From contig JAKADA010000007.1 in NCBI GenBank assembly GCA_021820975.1, positions 16,053-80,052 on the forward strand: a DNA stretch of 64,000 nt. Direction: 5' to 3'. Source of the DNA: Bacillota bacterium. Its GTDB lineage: Bacteria; Bacillota; Bacilli; Alicyclobacillales; SLC66. Position 1 is the first letter of the stretch. The number at the start of each line of letters is the position of its first letter. The notes below the pieces were generated by a model. The model worked only from the letters and a program-made list of their open reading frames with translations, ran no database searches and was not told the origin of the DNA. Positions 26,351 to 35,169 of the stretch are shown here, piece by piece. The position numbers were made by a program, and so were the translations under genes.

Positions 26351-27673
26351 TCACATTACAACTCGTCTGGCTTCTGCAATCGTATAGAGTGAACCTGAAA
26401 CGACAATGGTATCCGTTACATCATGCGTCGAAACCCATTGTTTTGCCATCAGCAAAGCATCCTGCACAAAAGATGAACAATCTACCTGAATCCCTTGGTG
26501 CATAATTCGATCAGCAACCCATGAAGCTAATGTATCACAAGGAAGTTTTCGTGCCGTACCCGGTGGTTCTGTCGCAACCACGTAACAAGCACCAGGCAAA
26601 ATCTCCTCTAAAATACCTGCTACATCCTTATCTTCTAAAACACCAAGTACTAAAGCATAACTCGTTATACCGAGCGACAAAAGTCCCATTTTTAAAGCTT
26701 TTGCACCTGCAGGATTATGTGCTCCATCAAGCAGAATTTTCAGGTCATGCGCCACAAGTTCCATTCGCCCAGGCCACTTGGCTAAACGTAAACCGACACG
26801 AACTGCATCATCCGAAATTTGATAGCCAACTTCTTGCAAACATTCTATCGCAGCTAGTGACGTCGCTGCATTTTGTGCCTGATGCGGCCCAAGCAAAGAA
26901 ATCTGTAGGCCATAAAAATCATGCCGACGTCCGAAATACGAAAATCGCTGCAAGTTCTGTCTTGTAAAAGCATCTTCAATAACAAAACGAAAATCACGAA
27001 AACTACGATAGAGTGGGGTTGCTTTATCTGCAGCAATACGAGCAATCACGGCAAGCGATGTCCCAGAAGCTCCCGTGACTACAGGCACGTTTTCCTTTAT
27101 AATTCCCGCTTTATCAAAAGCAATTTGTTCGACACGATCACCAAGAATTTTCATGTGATCCAAAGCGACATTGGTGATAACAGCCACATCTGGGGTCACG
27201 ACATTTGTCGCATCATACCGCCCACCAAGTCCCGTTTCCCACACAACGACATCAACGTTCTGTTGCTTGAAATACAATAAAGCCATGACCGTCGATACTT
27301 CAAATTCTGTCGGCTGTAACTCATCATCATCAGGTAAAGTCTCGATGATCGCCTTTACCTGATTGGCACATAGGACAAGGTCCTTCTCTTCGATCCATTG
27401 ACCATTGACTGATATCCGTTCAGCATAATGCGTCAAGGATGGAGAGATATATTGTCCAACACGGTACCCCGCGCACTGTAAGATGCTTGACAAAAAAGCA
27501 CACGTCGAACCTTTACCATTCGTGCCAGCGACATGAACAAAATGCAAGGATCGTTCCGGGTTTGCCAAAGCATCGAGTAAACGTGTTGTGCGCAAAAGTC
27601 CGGGGCGAATACCAAAGCGCTGTCTGGATGATAGAAAATCCAGAACCTCGTCTGCTGTTACCCATGGGCTCAT
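26351..27673 (-). CDS. folC: Bifunctional folylpolyglutamate/dihydrofolate synthase
   Basis: Mur-ligase family enzyme that glutamylates folates. The 440-residue sequence has FVHVAGTNGKGSTCAFL (P-loop), the ETGLGGRYDATNV and ITNVALDHMKILGD folate ligase signatures and LLDGAHNPAGAKAL. Located 35 bases after valS as in B. subtilis. ATG 27673 has GGATGG upstream. Confidence 0.95.
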   Translation of the reverse strand: MSPWVTADEVLDFLSSRQRFGIRPGLLRTTRLLDALANPERSLHFVHVAGTNGKGSTCAFLSSILQCAGYRVGQYISPSLTHYAERISVNGQWIEEKDLVLCANQVKAIIETLPDDDELQPTEFEVSTVMALLYFKQQNVDVVVWETGLGGRYDATNVVTPDVAVITNVALDHMKILGDRVEQIAFDKAGIIKENVPVVTGASGTSLAVIARIAADKATPLYRSFRDFRFVIEDAFTRQNLQRFSYFGRRHDFYGLQISLLGPHQAQNAATSLAAIECLQEVGYQISDDAVRVGLRLAKWPGRMELVAHDLKILLDGAHNPAGAKALKMGLLSLGITSYALVLGVLEDKDVAGILEEILPGACYVVATEPPGTARKLPCDTLASWVADRIMHQGIQVDCSSFVQDALLMAKQWVSTHDVTDTIVVSGSLYTIAEARRVVM

Positions 27674-27708
27674 GATTTTACCATCCTATTCATCACCTTG
27701 TCCTAATG

Positions 27709-30366
27709 TCACTTCGAAAGCGAATCGAGCATTGCAATCACCTTATCGCGCTTTTCTTCATAATCACGCAGTTTTTCCCGCTCTTTTTGCACCACCTCAT
27801 CAGGAGCACGTTCTACAAACGAGGCATTCTGTAGTTTCTTGATTAAACGCATAACTTCGAAATCAAAATTCTGCTTCTCTTTTTGTAATCGTTCATGCTC
27901 TGCTGCCTTATCAATAAGACCCTCCATAGACAACATGACTTCAACATCGGTCAATACTGTCACTAAGCGATCTTGAGGGACATTGGGCTGCGTTTCGATC
28001 ACAAGACTAAGAGGATTGCATAATCGTTCGATATAAGGTGCAGTGCTCTTAACCATGGCAAGGCGTTCATCACTTACCTTTAAAATAATAGGTACAGGTT
28101 TTGACAACGGTAAGTTAGCATCATGACGCAGCGTACGAACAGCACGAATGATATCCATAAGGAGATTCATCGAAGCCATCGCATCGCGGTCGATCCATGC
28201 GCCATCAAGATGAGGAAACTCTGCTTTCATGATCGTCTCACCGAAAGTCGGCAAAGCCTGCCAAATTTCTTCAGTAACAAACGGCATCATGGGGTGCAGT
28301 AACCGTAACGCTTGGTCAAGCACAAAAACGAGCGTTTCTTTCGTCGATGCTTTCTTGGCTTCATTTTTCCCATATAAATGAACCTTTGAAGTTTCAATGT
28401 ACCAATCACAAAAATCGTTCCAGAAAAATTCATAGATCGTTTTACCCGCTTCAGCGAAGTCAAAAGCTTCCAGTTGCGACGTTGCAACTTCGATAGTTTC
28501 ATCCAAGCGGTGCAGGATATAGCGATCAACCACATCAAGTTGTTCCCTTTGCGGTGCTTGCATCTTTTGCACGTCGGTTGTATTCATCGTGACAAAGCGA
28601 GCGGCATTCCAAATTTTCGTTACAAGACCTTGCGCACTTTCCATACGTTCGGTGTAAAATCGCATATCTTGACCCAACGTAGCTCCTGTTACCAGCATAA
28701 AGCGCAACGCATCTGCACTGTACTGATCGATGACTTCCATCGGATCGATGCCGTTACCAAGACTCTTTGATAACTTTCTACCTTGTGCGTCTCGTAACAA
28801 ACCATGCATCAATACGTGACGAAATGGTGCTTTTTCGGTAAACGCTAATGACGTAAAAATCATACGTGCTACCCAAAAATAAATAATGTCAAAACCGGTT
28901 ACAAGCACTTGTGTTGGAAAATAGCGCTGCAAATCGTCTGTTTTATCTGGCCAACCCATCGTTGAAAATGGCCATAACGCTGAAGAAAACCATGTATCAA
29001 GTACATCCTCATCCTGATGAAGATGTGTTGATCCACACGCTCTACACACATGCGGGTCTTCACGTTCTACGATGACTTCATGACAATCATCGCAATAAAA
29101 AGCAGGAATACGATGTCCCCACCATAATTGTCGGGAAATACACCAATCTTTAATGTTGTCTAACCAATGTGTATATATCTTCGAAAAACGGTCAGGTACA
29201 AAACTAACTTCACCTTGATCAACTGCTTTTTGCGCTGGTATGGCCAATGGTTCCATTTTTACAAACCACTGTGTCGATAACCAGGGTTCAATTATCGTAC
29301 TACAACGTTCGCAATGACCAACAGCGTGGGTGTGGCTTTCCTTGTGTAAAATACCTAATGCGCTTAACTCTTCCTCAATCTTCTTACGAGCAGCAAAACG
29401 ATCCATCCCCGCAAATTGCCCTGCTTCGTCATTTAGCGTACCTGTTTTCGTCATCACATTGATGGCTTTGAGATGGTGGCGTAACCCGACTTCAAAATCA
29501 TTAGGATCATGCGCAGGTGTGATCTTTACAGCACCTGTACCGAATTCTTTCTCGACATACTCATCCGCGATTACCGGGATTTCACGATGAATAAACGGTA
29601 AGATAAGTTTTTTTCCAATAAAATGCTGGTAACGTTCGTCATCAGGATGGACAGCCACAGCCACATCACCAAACATCGTTTCCGGGCGTGTAGTGGCGAT
29701 CGTTAAAGCCCCCGTACCGTCCGAGAAGGGATACGCGATATGATATAATGCTCCATTTGTGTCCTCATGTTCAACTTCGATATCCGATAAAGCTGTTTCA
29801 CAACGCGGGCACCAATGAATAATGTAATTACCCCGATAAATCAGCCCTTTTTCATAAAAACGAACAAAAACTTCGCGTACTGCTTTCGATAGGCCCTCAT
29901 CCATCGTAAAACGTTCACGTGAAAAATCGCAAGAAGCACCTAGCCGTTTTAATTGTTGCCGAATCGTTGTGGCGTATTCTTCCTTCCAGTCCCATACACG
30001 TTTCACAAACGCTTCACGACCAAGATCGTGGCGTGTCTTTCCTTCCGTTTTCAACAATTGGGACTCAACACGTGTTTGTGTCGCAATACCGGCATGATCC
30101 ATTCCTGGCATCCAAAGTGCATCGAACCCTTGCATCCGCTTCATGCGGATTAAAAGATCTTGCATCGCGTTGTCAAGTGCATGTCCAATATGCAATACAC
30201 CTGTTACATTCGGAGGTGGCATGACAATAGAATAAGGTTTTTTCGTCTTATCATTTCCTGCTTTGAAAAAACCTTTTGTAAGCCACCAATCATACAGTCG
30301 GCCTTCCATTTCTTTGGCATTATATACCCCTAAGGCAGGTCGTTCACCTGCAACTTGGTTCCCCAT
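27709..30366 (-). CDS. valS: Valyl-tRNA synthetase
   Basis: Class I aminoacyl-tRNA synthetase charging tRNA-Val, with editing of mischarged Thr. The 885-residue protein has HIGH at residues 59-62 (PNVTGVLHIGHAL), the CP1 editing insertion (TTRPETMFGDVAVAV), KLSKS about residue 530 and a C-terminal coiled-coil arm. AAGGAGG precedes the ATG. It is preceded by a T-box leader and SigA promoter, so expression should rise when tRNA-Val is uncharged. Confidence 0.97.
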   Translation of the reverse strand: MGNQVAGERPALGVYNAKEMEGRLYDWWLTKGFFKAGNDKTKKPYSIVMPPPNVTGVLHIGHALDNAMQDLLIRMKRMQGFDALWMPGMDHAGIATQTRVESQLLKTEGKTRHDLGREAFVKRVWDWKEEYATTIRQQLKRLGASCDFSRERFTMDEGLSKAVREVFVRFYEKGLIYRGNYIIHWCPRCETALSDIEVEHEDTNGALYHIAYPFSDGTGALTIATTRPETMFGDVAVAVHPDDERYQHFIGKKLILPFIHREIPVIADEYVEKEFGTGAVKITPAHDPNDFEVGLRHHLKAINVMTKTGTLNDEAGQFAGMDRFAARKKIEEELSALGILHKESHTHAVGHCERCSTIIEPWLSTQWFVKMEPLAIPAQKAVDQGEVSFVPDRFSKIYTHWLDNIKDWCISRQLWWGHRIPAFYCDDCHEVIVEREDPHVCRACGSTHLHQDEDVLDTWFSSALWPFSTMGWPDKTDDLQRYFPTQVLVTGFDIIYFWVARMIFTSLAFTEKAPFRHVLMHGLLRDAQGRKLSKSLGNGIDPMEVIDQYSADALRFMLVTGATLGQDMRFYTERMESAQGLVTKIWNAARFVTMNTTDVQKMQAPQREQLDVVDRYILHRLDETIEVATSQLEAFDFAEAGKTIYEFFWNDFCDWYIETSKVHLYGKNEAKKASTKETLVFVLDQALRLLHPMMPFVTEEIWQALPTFGETIMKAEFPHLDGAWIDRDAMASMNLLMDIIRAVRTLRHDANLPLSKPVPIILKVSDERLAMVKSTAPYIERLCNPLSLVIETQPNVPQDRLVTVLTDVEVMLSMEGLIDKAAEHERLQKEKQNFDFEVMRLIKKLQNASFVERAPDEVVQKEREKLRDYEEKRDKVIAMLDSLSK

Positions 30367-30381
30367 CGTCTATTTCCTCCT

Positions 30382-30415
30382 TAAAAATACAAAATCGCCC
30401 TTCTAACGAAGGACG
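30382..30415 (-). terminator. T-box-controlled terminator before valS
   Basis: On the minus strand CGTCCTTC and GAAGGGCG (one G-T pair, 4-base loop) are followed by ATTTTGTATTTTT. The upstream half overlaps the bases that would form the antiterminator with the T-box sequence. Confidence 0.85.
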
Positions 30416-30630
30416 AAAGTTAAACTCTCGCGGTACCACCTTGCTTTTGCACAGGATCATTATCGATGCGCAACACTTCTTGGCGATATGGAGCCACCCG
30501 GTAGCCTTAGCAAAAAGGGACGACATTCCACGAACGATGCGCAAAGGGTTTTCAGCCAAGACCCTTCTCTCTAGAAGCGCAACATACGTGTACTCTTTCC
30601 CCAAGCTACATAGTATAGATAATGGATACT
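30385..30630 (-). promoter_or_regulatory. T-box riboswitch (valine, valS leader)
   Basis: The 14-base T-box core GGTGGTACCGCG (30429-30440, minus strand) is classic. Upstream, Stem I features are visible: AGTA and GAA as a loop-E pair, an AGAGAGAAGGG segment and a GGCTGAAAACCC distal loop. A GUC valine codon (30522-30524) follows the GAA in the predicted specifier loop and is the likely specifier, though the exact register is not certain. Uncharged tRNA-Val is expected to stabilise the antiterminator. Confidence 0.9.
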
Positions 30631-30637
30631 TTTAGGT

Positions 30638-30667
30638 ATTATACGCATGGCAGATCGAGCAGGTCAA
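30638..30667 (-). promoter_or_regulatory. SigA promoter of valS
   Basis: TTGACC (30662-30667), 18-base spacer, TATAAT (30638-30643) on the minus strand, just after the stop of the upstream membrane protein gene and directly before the T-box leader. Confidence 0.8.
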
Positions 30668-30670
30668 GAA

Positions 30671-31231
30671 TTATGATCTGCGCCTTTTGCGTTTTTTTCG
30701 ACTTTTTCCATGAGATGGAAGGCTTGGTGCCCCACGAGCAATGCGAACAACTGGCTTTTCCTCTTTGGGAGGCGATGTCAAGCCCAATTTCGCACGGCGT
30801 TTATCCGCCCAATCGGTCATCCACGTCGTCAACCATGCCACAAACAACGCAAAAATAATATCGAGTACACCAGAAGTCAGCATGCTCATGCGAACAGGCC
30901 AATACGTACCCGTTTCAAACGTCAGCATAATCGCTGCAGCTACGATTCCTCCAACAATACCGCCGATCCACCCTTGAATAGCGCGGTTTGTTTTCGTACG
31001 CTGGACCACGATATACGGTGCAAGAAACGTGGATAACCCCAGACTCATGTTCACACCGTTAGCAGGATCACCCTTTGAAAAAATACCAGCCATACCGCCG
31101 ATTGCACCTAAGGCAACACCACTAATAGCAATCGTTCGCCAACGCCAACCTGCTGGTGGCGGCGACAAAAGTGTTGCTTGTGAACTGGCGCGAGTCCTTG
31201 CTTGAGCTTTGAGACGCGCTTGCTTCTCCAC
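30671..31231 (-). CDS. Conserved-type membrane protein of unknown function
   Basis: Product of 186 residues that I do not recognise. It has a basic N-terminus, four likely membrane segments (TIAISGVALGAIGGMAGIF, LSTFLAPYIVV, WIGGIVGGIVAAAIMLTF, SGVLDIIFALFVAWLTT) and a very basic C-terminal tail ending KSRKKRKRRRS. Start GTG has a modest GGGTG upstream. It sits between spoVID and valS where B. subtilis has ysxE, but it is not a YsxE-like kinase-fold protein. Confidence 0.65.
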   Translation of the reverse strand: MEKQARLKAQARTRASSQATLLSPPPAGWRWRTIAISGVALGAIGGMAGIFSKGDPANGVNMSLGLSTFLAPYIVVQRTKTNRAIQGWIGGIVGGIVAAAIMLTFETGTYWPVRMSMLTSGVLDIIFALFVAWLTTWMTDWADKRRAKLGLTSPPKEEKPVVRIARGAPSLPSHGKSRKKRKRRRS

Positions 31232-31378
31232 GATAAGACACCCATTTCTCTGTACAAAATTGCCTGCACACTAATCTTTGTCCATCATACCACGGCAAGC
31301 GATAAGAAGAAAAGACGCACCAACATGTTGAACGGATCATAGCCTAACTTTATGCAACCGTACATGGAGGGCAATCCT

Positions 31379-31540
31379 ATGCCAAACTTTTTTGCGCCGT
31401 TAGCTCGTTTTGCCAAAGTCATTTTATTAGGGTGTATTTTTCTAACGATGTTGCAGATGGTTTTTTTCCCATCCATTATCAACTTGTTAATACTCGCCGG
31501 ACTTATTACAGTACTTGTTGCCTTTTTTCTGGGCGGTTAG
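31379..31540 (+). CDS. Small hydrophobic protein, 53 residues
   Basis: ATG 31379 lies 7 bases after GGAGGG. The product MPNFFAPLARFAKVILLGCI... has two predicted membrane helices ending LVAFFLGG. It is the only plus-strand gene between 13268 and 48467. I recognise no family; the good ribosome-binding site and membrane profile argue it is real. Confidence 0.5.
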   Translation: MPNFFAPLARFAKVILLGCIFLTMLQMVFFPSIINLLILAGLITVLVAFFLGG

Positions 31541-31566
31541 GGCCATCGTCTGTTAACTATCAACAT

Positions 31567-31595
31567 GCAGGCGACCCGAATCATGGGTCGCCTGC
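31567..31595. terminator. Strong hairpin between convergent genes
   Basis: Perfect 11-bp stem (gcaggcgaccc / gggtcgcctgc, 7-base loop) between the small ORF stop and the spoVID stop. No T-tract follows on either strand, so it may act as a weak bidirectional terminator or 3'-end stabiliser. Confidence 0.45.
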
Positions 31596-31600
31596 ACCAC

Positions 31601-32914
31601 CTACGATCTCACTGGAATGTATAGCAAGCTACCCGACGGCAACCCTTCTTCTTGCATTAAGGGATTTACTCTTAGTAGATCAGCCATATTGATGCGGTAC
31701 AGTTCGGCGATGGCTTCTAAGGTTTCCGCAGGTTGAACAATGCGGAATTTCATCGTAAAGTGCGTTTCACCGCTAGGGACATTGAGCGACTTCCAGAACC
31801 ACTGTGCTGTCGTCATGGTTGTTTCAACTTCTTCAGTAGCCTTGTAAGTTGCTTGTACTTGAGATTCACTTTCTATGACAGGGGTATCTGGTTCCATTGC
31901 GGCCACAAGCGCCTGCACTATCCGCTTAGATTCTAATTCCGATGCCAATTCAGGTACTTCTAATTCTTTGGCGCTTGATGAAGAGGATTCTGCATATTTG
32001 GGATCCTCTGGCGGTAGATTGACATGCTCAAAGTGGAAATGTAGATCATCCGTTACTTCTTGCTCAAAAAACTCCTCTTGTCGCATCATCGGCGCGGATT
32101 CTTCTACATTTTCAGGTGCGATTCCCGAACGAAAGGGACTCATTGTAAAGGAGGCTTGCGGTCCTTGTAAGGCTCGATCCGCACCAAGCAAGTCTTTCTG
32201 CCACAATGTAACCGATGATGCGGATGACTCAGGTAGGTCATCTTCTTTGGCATTTTGTTCCGATCGCACTGCCAAAAGTGACCATTCGCCAAGAGCACTT
32301 TCCTCTACTTTTTGCATACTATCTTGAATTTCATCAAATTCCTGTACTGCTACATCTTCACTGACTTCTTCTTGCAAAATGACAGGAACTTCGGTAACTT
32401 CAATGACCTGCTCTTGCACAGATGATGCTTCATCAACCGTCGGAGGTACGATCGCCTCTTGTGCACCACAATGTGCCGTATAACCACCTGATGCCTGCAA
32501 CCCTTCAATCTCAAGAACCGCTCTCAAATGAATCCAACCTGGACCCAAGATATCCATCGTTGCATCAGGAACATGAACAGATACACTTAATAAACCCGGT
32601 CCTTGCGCTGCAGCAGGCATAGAAATATCAAACGGCATTCGGTGTTGCAGATGTTCAACTGCTTGTGCATCGTTTTCGTGATCATCTCCATACGCTGACA
32701 TATCTTCTGCCAAATACGCCGTAAACAACACGTTTCCTTCTAAATAAAGGCTTTCCCCACGTTGTTCTAATGTCGTTACTTCCGTCAAGGCAGAGAATTC
32801 TTCTACCTGTTCATTACCCCGCACGGCATCGACAAAAACCTGTTGATCGACAAATAACTCAAGCTCATGGTCTGGCGCGTCCCATTTTGCCAACCTGATC
32901 CCCCCTCTTGCCAT
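31601..32914 (-). CDS. spoVID: SpoVID-like spore coat/encasement protein with LysM
   Basis: Spore coat morphogenetic protein. It has an N-terminal SPOCS-type beta domain (ELELFVDQQVFVDAV... NVLFTAYLAED, about 10-155), a long acidic, Glu/Ser-rich low-complexity middle (about 160-380) and a C-terminal LysM domain (IVQPAETLEAIAELYRINMA... LYIPVRS). ATG 32914 follows GGGAGA; six upstream codons are excluded. 437 residues versus 575 in B. subtilis. The hemL-spoVID-valS order supports the name although the Tad locus interrupts it here. Confidence 0.82.
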   Translation of the reverse strand: MARGGIRLAKWDAPDHELELFVDQQVFVDAVRGNEQVEEFSALTEVTTLEQRGESLYLEGNVLFTAYLAEDMSAYGDDHENDAQAVEHLQHRMPFDISMPAAAQGPGLLSVSVHVPDATMDILGPGWIHLRAVLEIEGLQASGGYTAHCGAQEAIVPPTVDEASSVQEQVIEVTEVPVILQEEVSEDVAVQEFDEIQDSMQKVEESALGEWSLLAVRSEQNAKEDDLPESSASSVTLWQKDLLGADRALQGPQASFTMSPFRSGIAPENVEESAPMMRQEEFFEQEVTDDLHFHFEHVNLPPEDPKYAESSSSSAKELEVPELASELESKRIVQALVAAMEPDTPVIESESQVQATYKATEEVETTMTTAQWFWKSLNVPSGETHFTMKFRIVQPAETLEAIAELYRINMADLLRVNPLMQEEGLPSGSLLYIPVRS

Positions 32915-32950
32915 ATGCTTCTCCCAAACCATACGTTTTTGAAAGCCAAG

Positions 32951-33301
32951 TTATGACTCAAGGTGGGTAGGAGAAAATGCAAGACGATCTCCCAAGACAA
33001 TGTTTTCACGATCACAGGTGCCACTTACAAATTCCAAAGCGTGTTCAGCTATCTTACAACGAACAATACGCCATGGTCGAACATCTTTTTTCATAGAAAT
33101 CACACGCAAACTCGCATCAAGAAAAACAATATCAATGACCATCAGCATAAAATGCGTATGTAAACTTCGACAATGCCAAAAAATCATGCCATCGCCTGTT
33201 CGTAATGCACGACGAAACATCAATCCACGCAAACGAGTGCCAAACGTAGAAGCAAAAGTAACGCAGCCGATTCTTTCGCCATTACGCATCACATCTACCA
33301 A
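32951..33301 (-). CDS. DUF192 family protein
   Basis: Small soluble domain (about 116 residues) with the DUF192 features RLRGLMFRRAL, GMIFWHCRSLHTHFMLM and IDIVFLD. Often found beside Tad/T2SS loci, function unknown. TTG 33301 has AAGGAG 8 bases upstream and lies 13 bases after the tadC stop, whose TAA is part of the same ribosome-binding region, so it is coupled to the Tad operon. ATG 33289 is an alternative start. Confidence 0.78.
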   Translation of the reverse strand: MVDVMRNGERIGCVTFASTFGTRLRGLMFRRALRTGDGMIFWHCRSLHTHFMLMVIDIVFLDASLRVISMKKDVRPWRIVRCKIAEHALEFVSGTCDRENIVLGDRLAFSPTHLES

Positions 33302-33314
33302 TTTGAAAACTCCT

Positions 33315-34211
33315 TTAGTGTGTAAATACGGTCGCAATGTGCAACATTGCTGGGCCCAAAATAACGATAAATAAACCCGGAAAAATAAACATAATTAAAG
33401 GAAATAGAATCTTAATTGGAGCCTTCATAGCCTGTTCTTCAGCACGTTGCCGTAGTTTTCTACGAGCCTCTTGTGATTGAATTCTTAGCACATGAGCGAT
33501 ACCCATGCCTAACCGATCCGCTTGAATTAGCGCATTTAAAAAGGACCTTATATCATCAACCTCAATTCGAAGACTTGCATCCTTTAGAGCTTCTCTACGC
33601 GTCTTGCCAAGACTCATCTCAGCCAAAATCTGTCGCATAAACGTCCCCAAAGGTGTCTCTAAATTCTGCACTGCACGCGCTAAAGCTTGATCAAAACCAA
33701 GTCCTGCTTCGACACTGATCGTCAACACATCAAGTAAATTGGGCAATCCTTTGAACATTTCCTTTTGTACTTGTGCCACCTTTTGCGATAAAAAGATTCG
33801 CGGCAAGAGTACACTGAAAAAAATGAGGATCAGACCTATAAAAGCAGCGATACCTGTTTTGAAGACGAGATATAAAATAATAGCGATGATAAAGCTACTT
33901 ACAACAGCCAACACGCGCATCAACACAAACTGACGCATAGCAGCACCTTGGCGAATCCCAGCTTTTCGCAACTGCAATTCTGTTTTTTTGCTGACTTCAA
34001 TGGGCATTACCTGGTAAAAAAATGCCCATACTTGTCGACGAATAGTGGCTGATAACGAGCGAAATATTGGGGATTTTGGCTCTTTAGCCACTAACAATAC
34101 CTGTGATACGCGTTGCCAAAGACGAAAACGGGATGCCAACAGGATCTTAAGAACACTCCCGTAAAGAAGAAACGTGCTTACAAACAGGAGGATGACAATC
34201 CAAGGTTTCAT
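33315..34211 (-). CDS. tadC: Tad pilus platform protein TadC
   Basis: GspF-superfamily inner membrane protein of the Flp/Tad pilus. The 298-residue protein has an N-terminal helix, two central helices (VVSSFIIAIILYLVFKTGIAAFIG) and a final one (FPLIMFIFPGLFIVILGPAM), with the T2SSF core (LLDVLTISVEAGLGFDQALARA, ADRLGMGIAHVLRIQSQEAR). AAGGTGA precedes ATG. Follows tadB by 28 bases. Confidence 0.92.
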   Translation of the reverse strand: MKPWIVILLFVSTFLLYGSVLKILLASRFRLWQRVSQVLLVAKEPKSPIFRSLSATIRRQVWAFFYQVMPIEVSKKTELQLRKAGIRQGAAMRQFVLMRVLAVVSSFIIAIILYLVFKTGIAAFIGLILIFFSVLLPRIFLSQKVAQVQKEMFKGLPNLLDVLTISVEAGLGFDQALARAVQNLETPLGTFMRQILAEMSLGKTRREALKDASLRIEVDDIRSFLNALIQADRLGMGIAHVLRIQSQEARRKLRQRAEEQAMKAPIKILFPLIMFIFPGLFIVILGPAMLHIATVFTH

Positions 34212-34239
34212 AAATTCACCTTCCTGAGATCAAAAATTC

Positions 34240-35169
34240 TTAGACTTCAATATTGACGATTCTTCGAATAACAGTCATGCCGATAATTTGCCCTAGTATC
34301 GCAACAAACAGCATGATAAGCCCCACACCAGATGTAAATAATGAAACGATATAAGCTGCATTAAAAAGGTAAAGGAGAATTCCTATTGTGGGTGTAAGTG
34401 CCATAAAAATCCACATGGATAAACGTCCCTGCGCAGTTAAGGTGCGAATTTCGCCTTGAATGCGTATCCGTTCACGAATCGTATCACCGGCAATTTCTAA
34501 CACCTCAGCTAAATTCCCTCCAACTTGGCGTTGAATTAGGATTGCATTAACAATCAAACTAAAATCAAGGGATTGTATACGATGATCCGCATGAGCTAGC
34601 GCCTCCTCGATGGAAATACCAAAAGACAATTCACGCAGCATACGGCGAAATTCATCAGCTAATCTGCCTTTCGTTTCTTGCGCTAAGATATCGACTGTCT
34701 GCAAAAAAGAATACCCCGCCCGCAACGCTCCTGACGCGATAGTCACCATATCGCCAAGCCCTTCTTCTAAGTCTCTCTTACGTAGTTTTTTGCGACGAAG
34801 TAACCAAAATCGGTAACCAAATACAAGCATAAAACCGATTAGTACAACACCAAAAACCCCGTGAAGAAGAAACCATCCAACTGTCAGCATCGTTAGACAC
34901 AAGAGAACAATTGTCTGAACCTCTTTACCTGTTAACGTTACACCAATACTATCCAAATCTTTTTTTACTTGCTGCACAAGATAAGATCCTATATATCGTC
35001 TTTTTGTGTCTGTTTTTTCTGCGATATGTGTATTTTTCGTCTTTTTAACTTCCTCTTGATGCGAAACAGCAAAAACACGATCGCGTAAACGAACTGGTTT
35101 CCAAAAAATCGTCGTCAAGATACCATACGCTGCCATCGATACACAAATAAATACAAGTAACGCGATCAT
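34240..35169 (-). CDS. tadB: Tad pilus platform protein TadB
   Basis: Partner of TadC in the membrane platform. The 309-residue protein has an N-terminal helix, paired helices at about 85-125 and the T2SSF domain (ASGALRAGYSFLQTVDILAQ, ILIQRQVGGNLAEVLEIAGD), and ends in two more helices. ATG overlaps the tadA stop as ATGA. Confidence 0.93.
   Translation of the reverse strand: MIALLVFICVSMAAYGILTTIFWKPVRLRDRVFAVSHQEEVKKTKNTHIAEKTDTKRRYIGSYLVQQVKKDLDSIGVTLTGKEVQTIVLLCLTMLTVGWFLLHGVFGVVLIGFMLVFGYRFWLLRRKKLRKRDLEEGLGDMVTIASGALRAGYSFLQTVDILAQETKGRLADEFRRMLRELSFGISIEEALAHADHRIQSLDFSLIVNAILIQRQVGGNLAEVLEIAGDTIRERIRIQGEIRTLTAQGRLSMWIFMALTPTIGILLYLFNAAYIVSLFTSGVGLIMLFVAILGQIIGMTVIRRIVNIEV

Noticed and set aside
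26521..26967. 148-codon plus-strand ORF
   Set aside because: Antisense shadow of folC, which has clear catalytic motifs.
31875..32327. 150-codon plus-strand ORF
   Set aside because: Antisense shadow of the acidic repeat-like middle of spoVID; composition explains the open frame.
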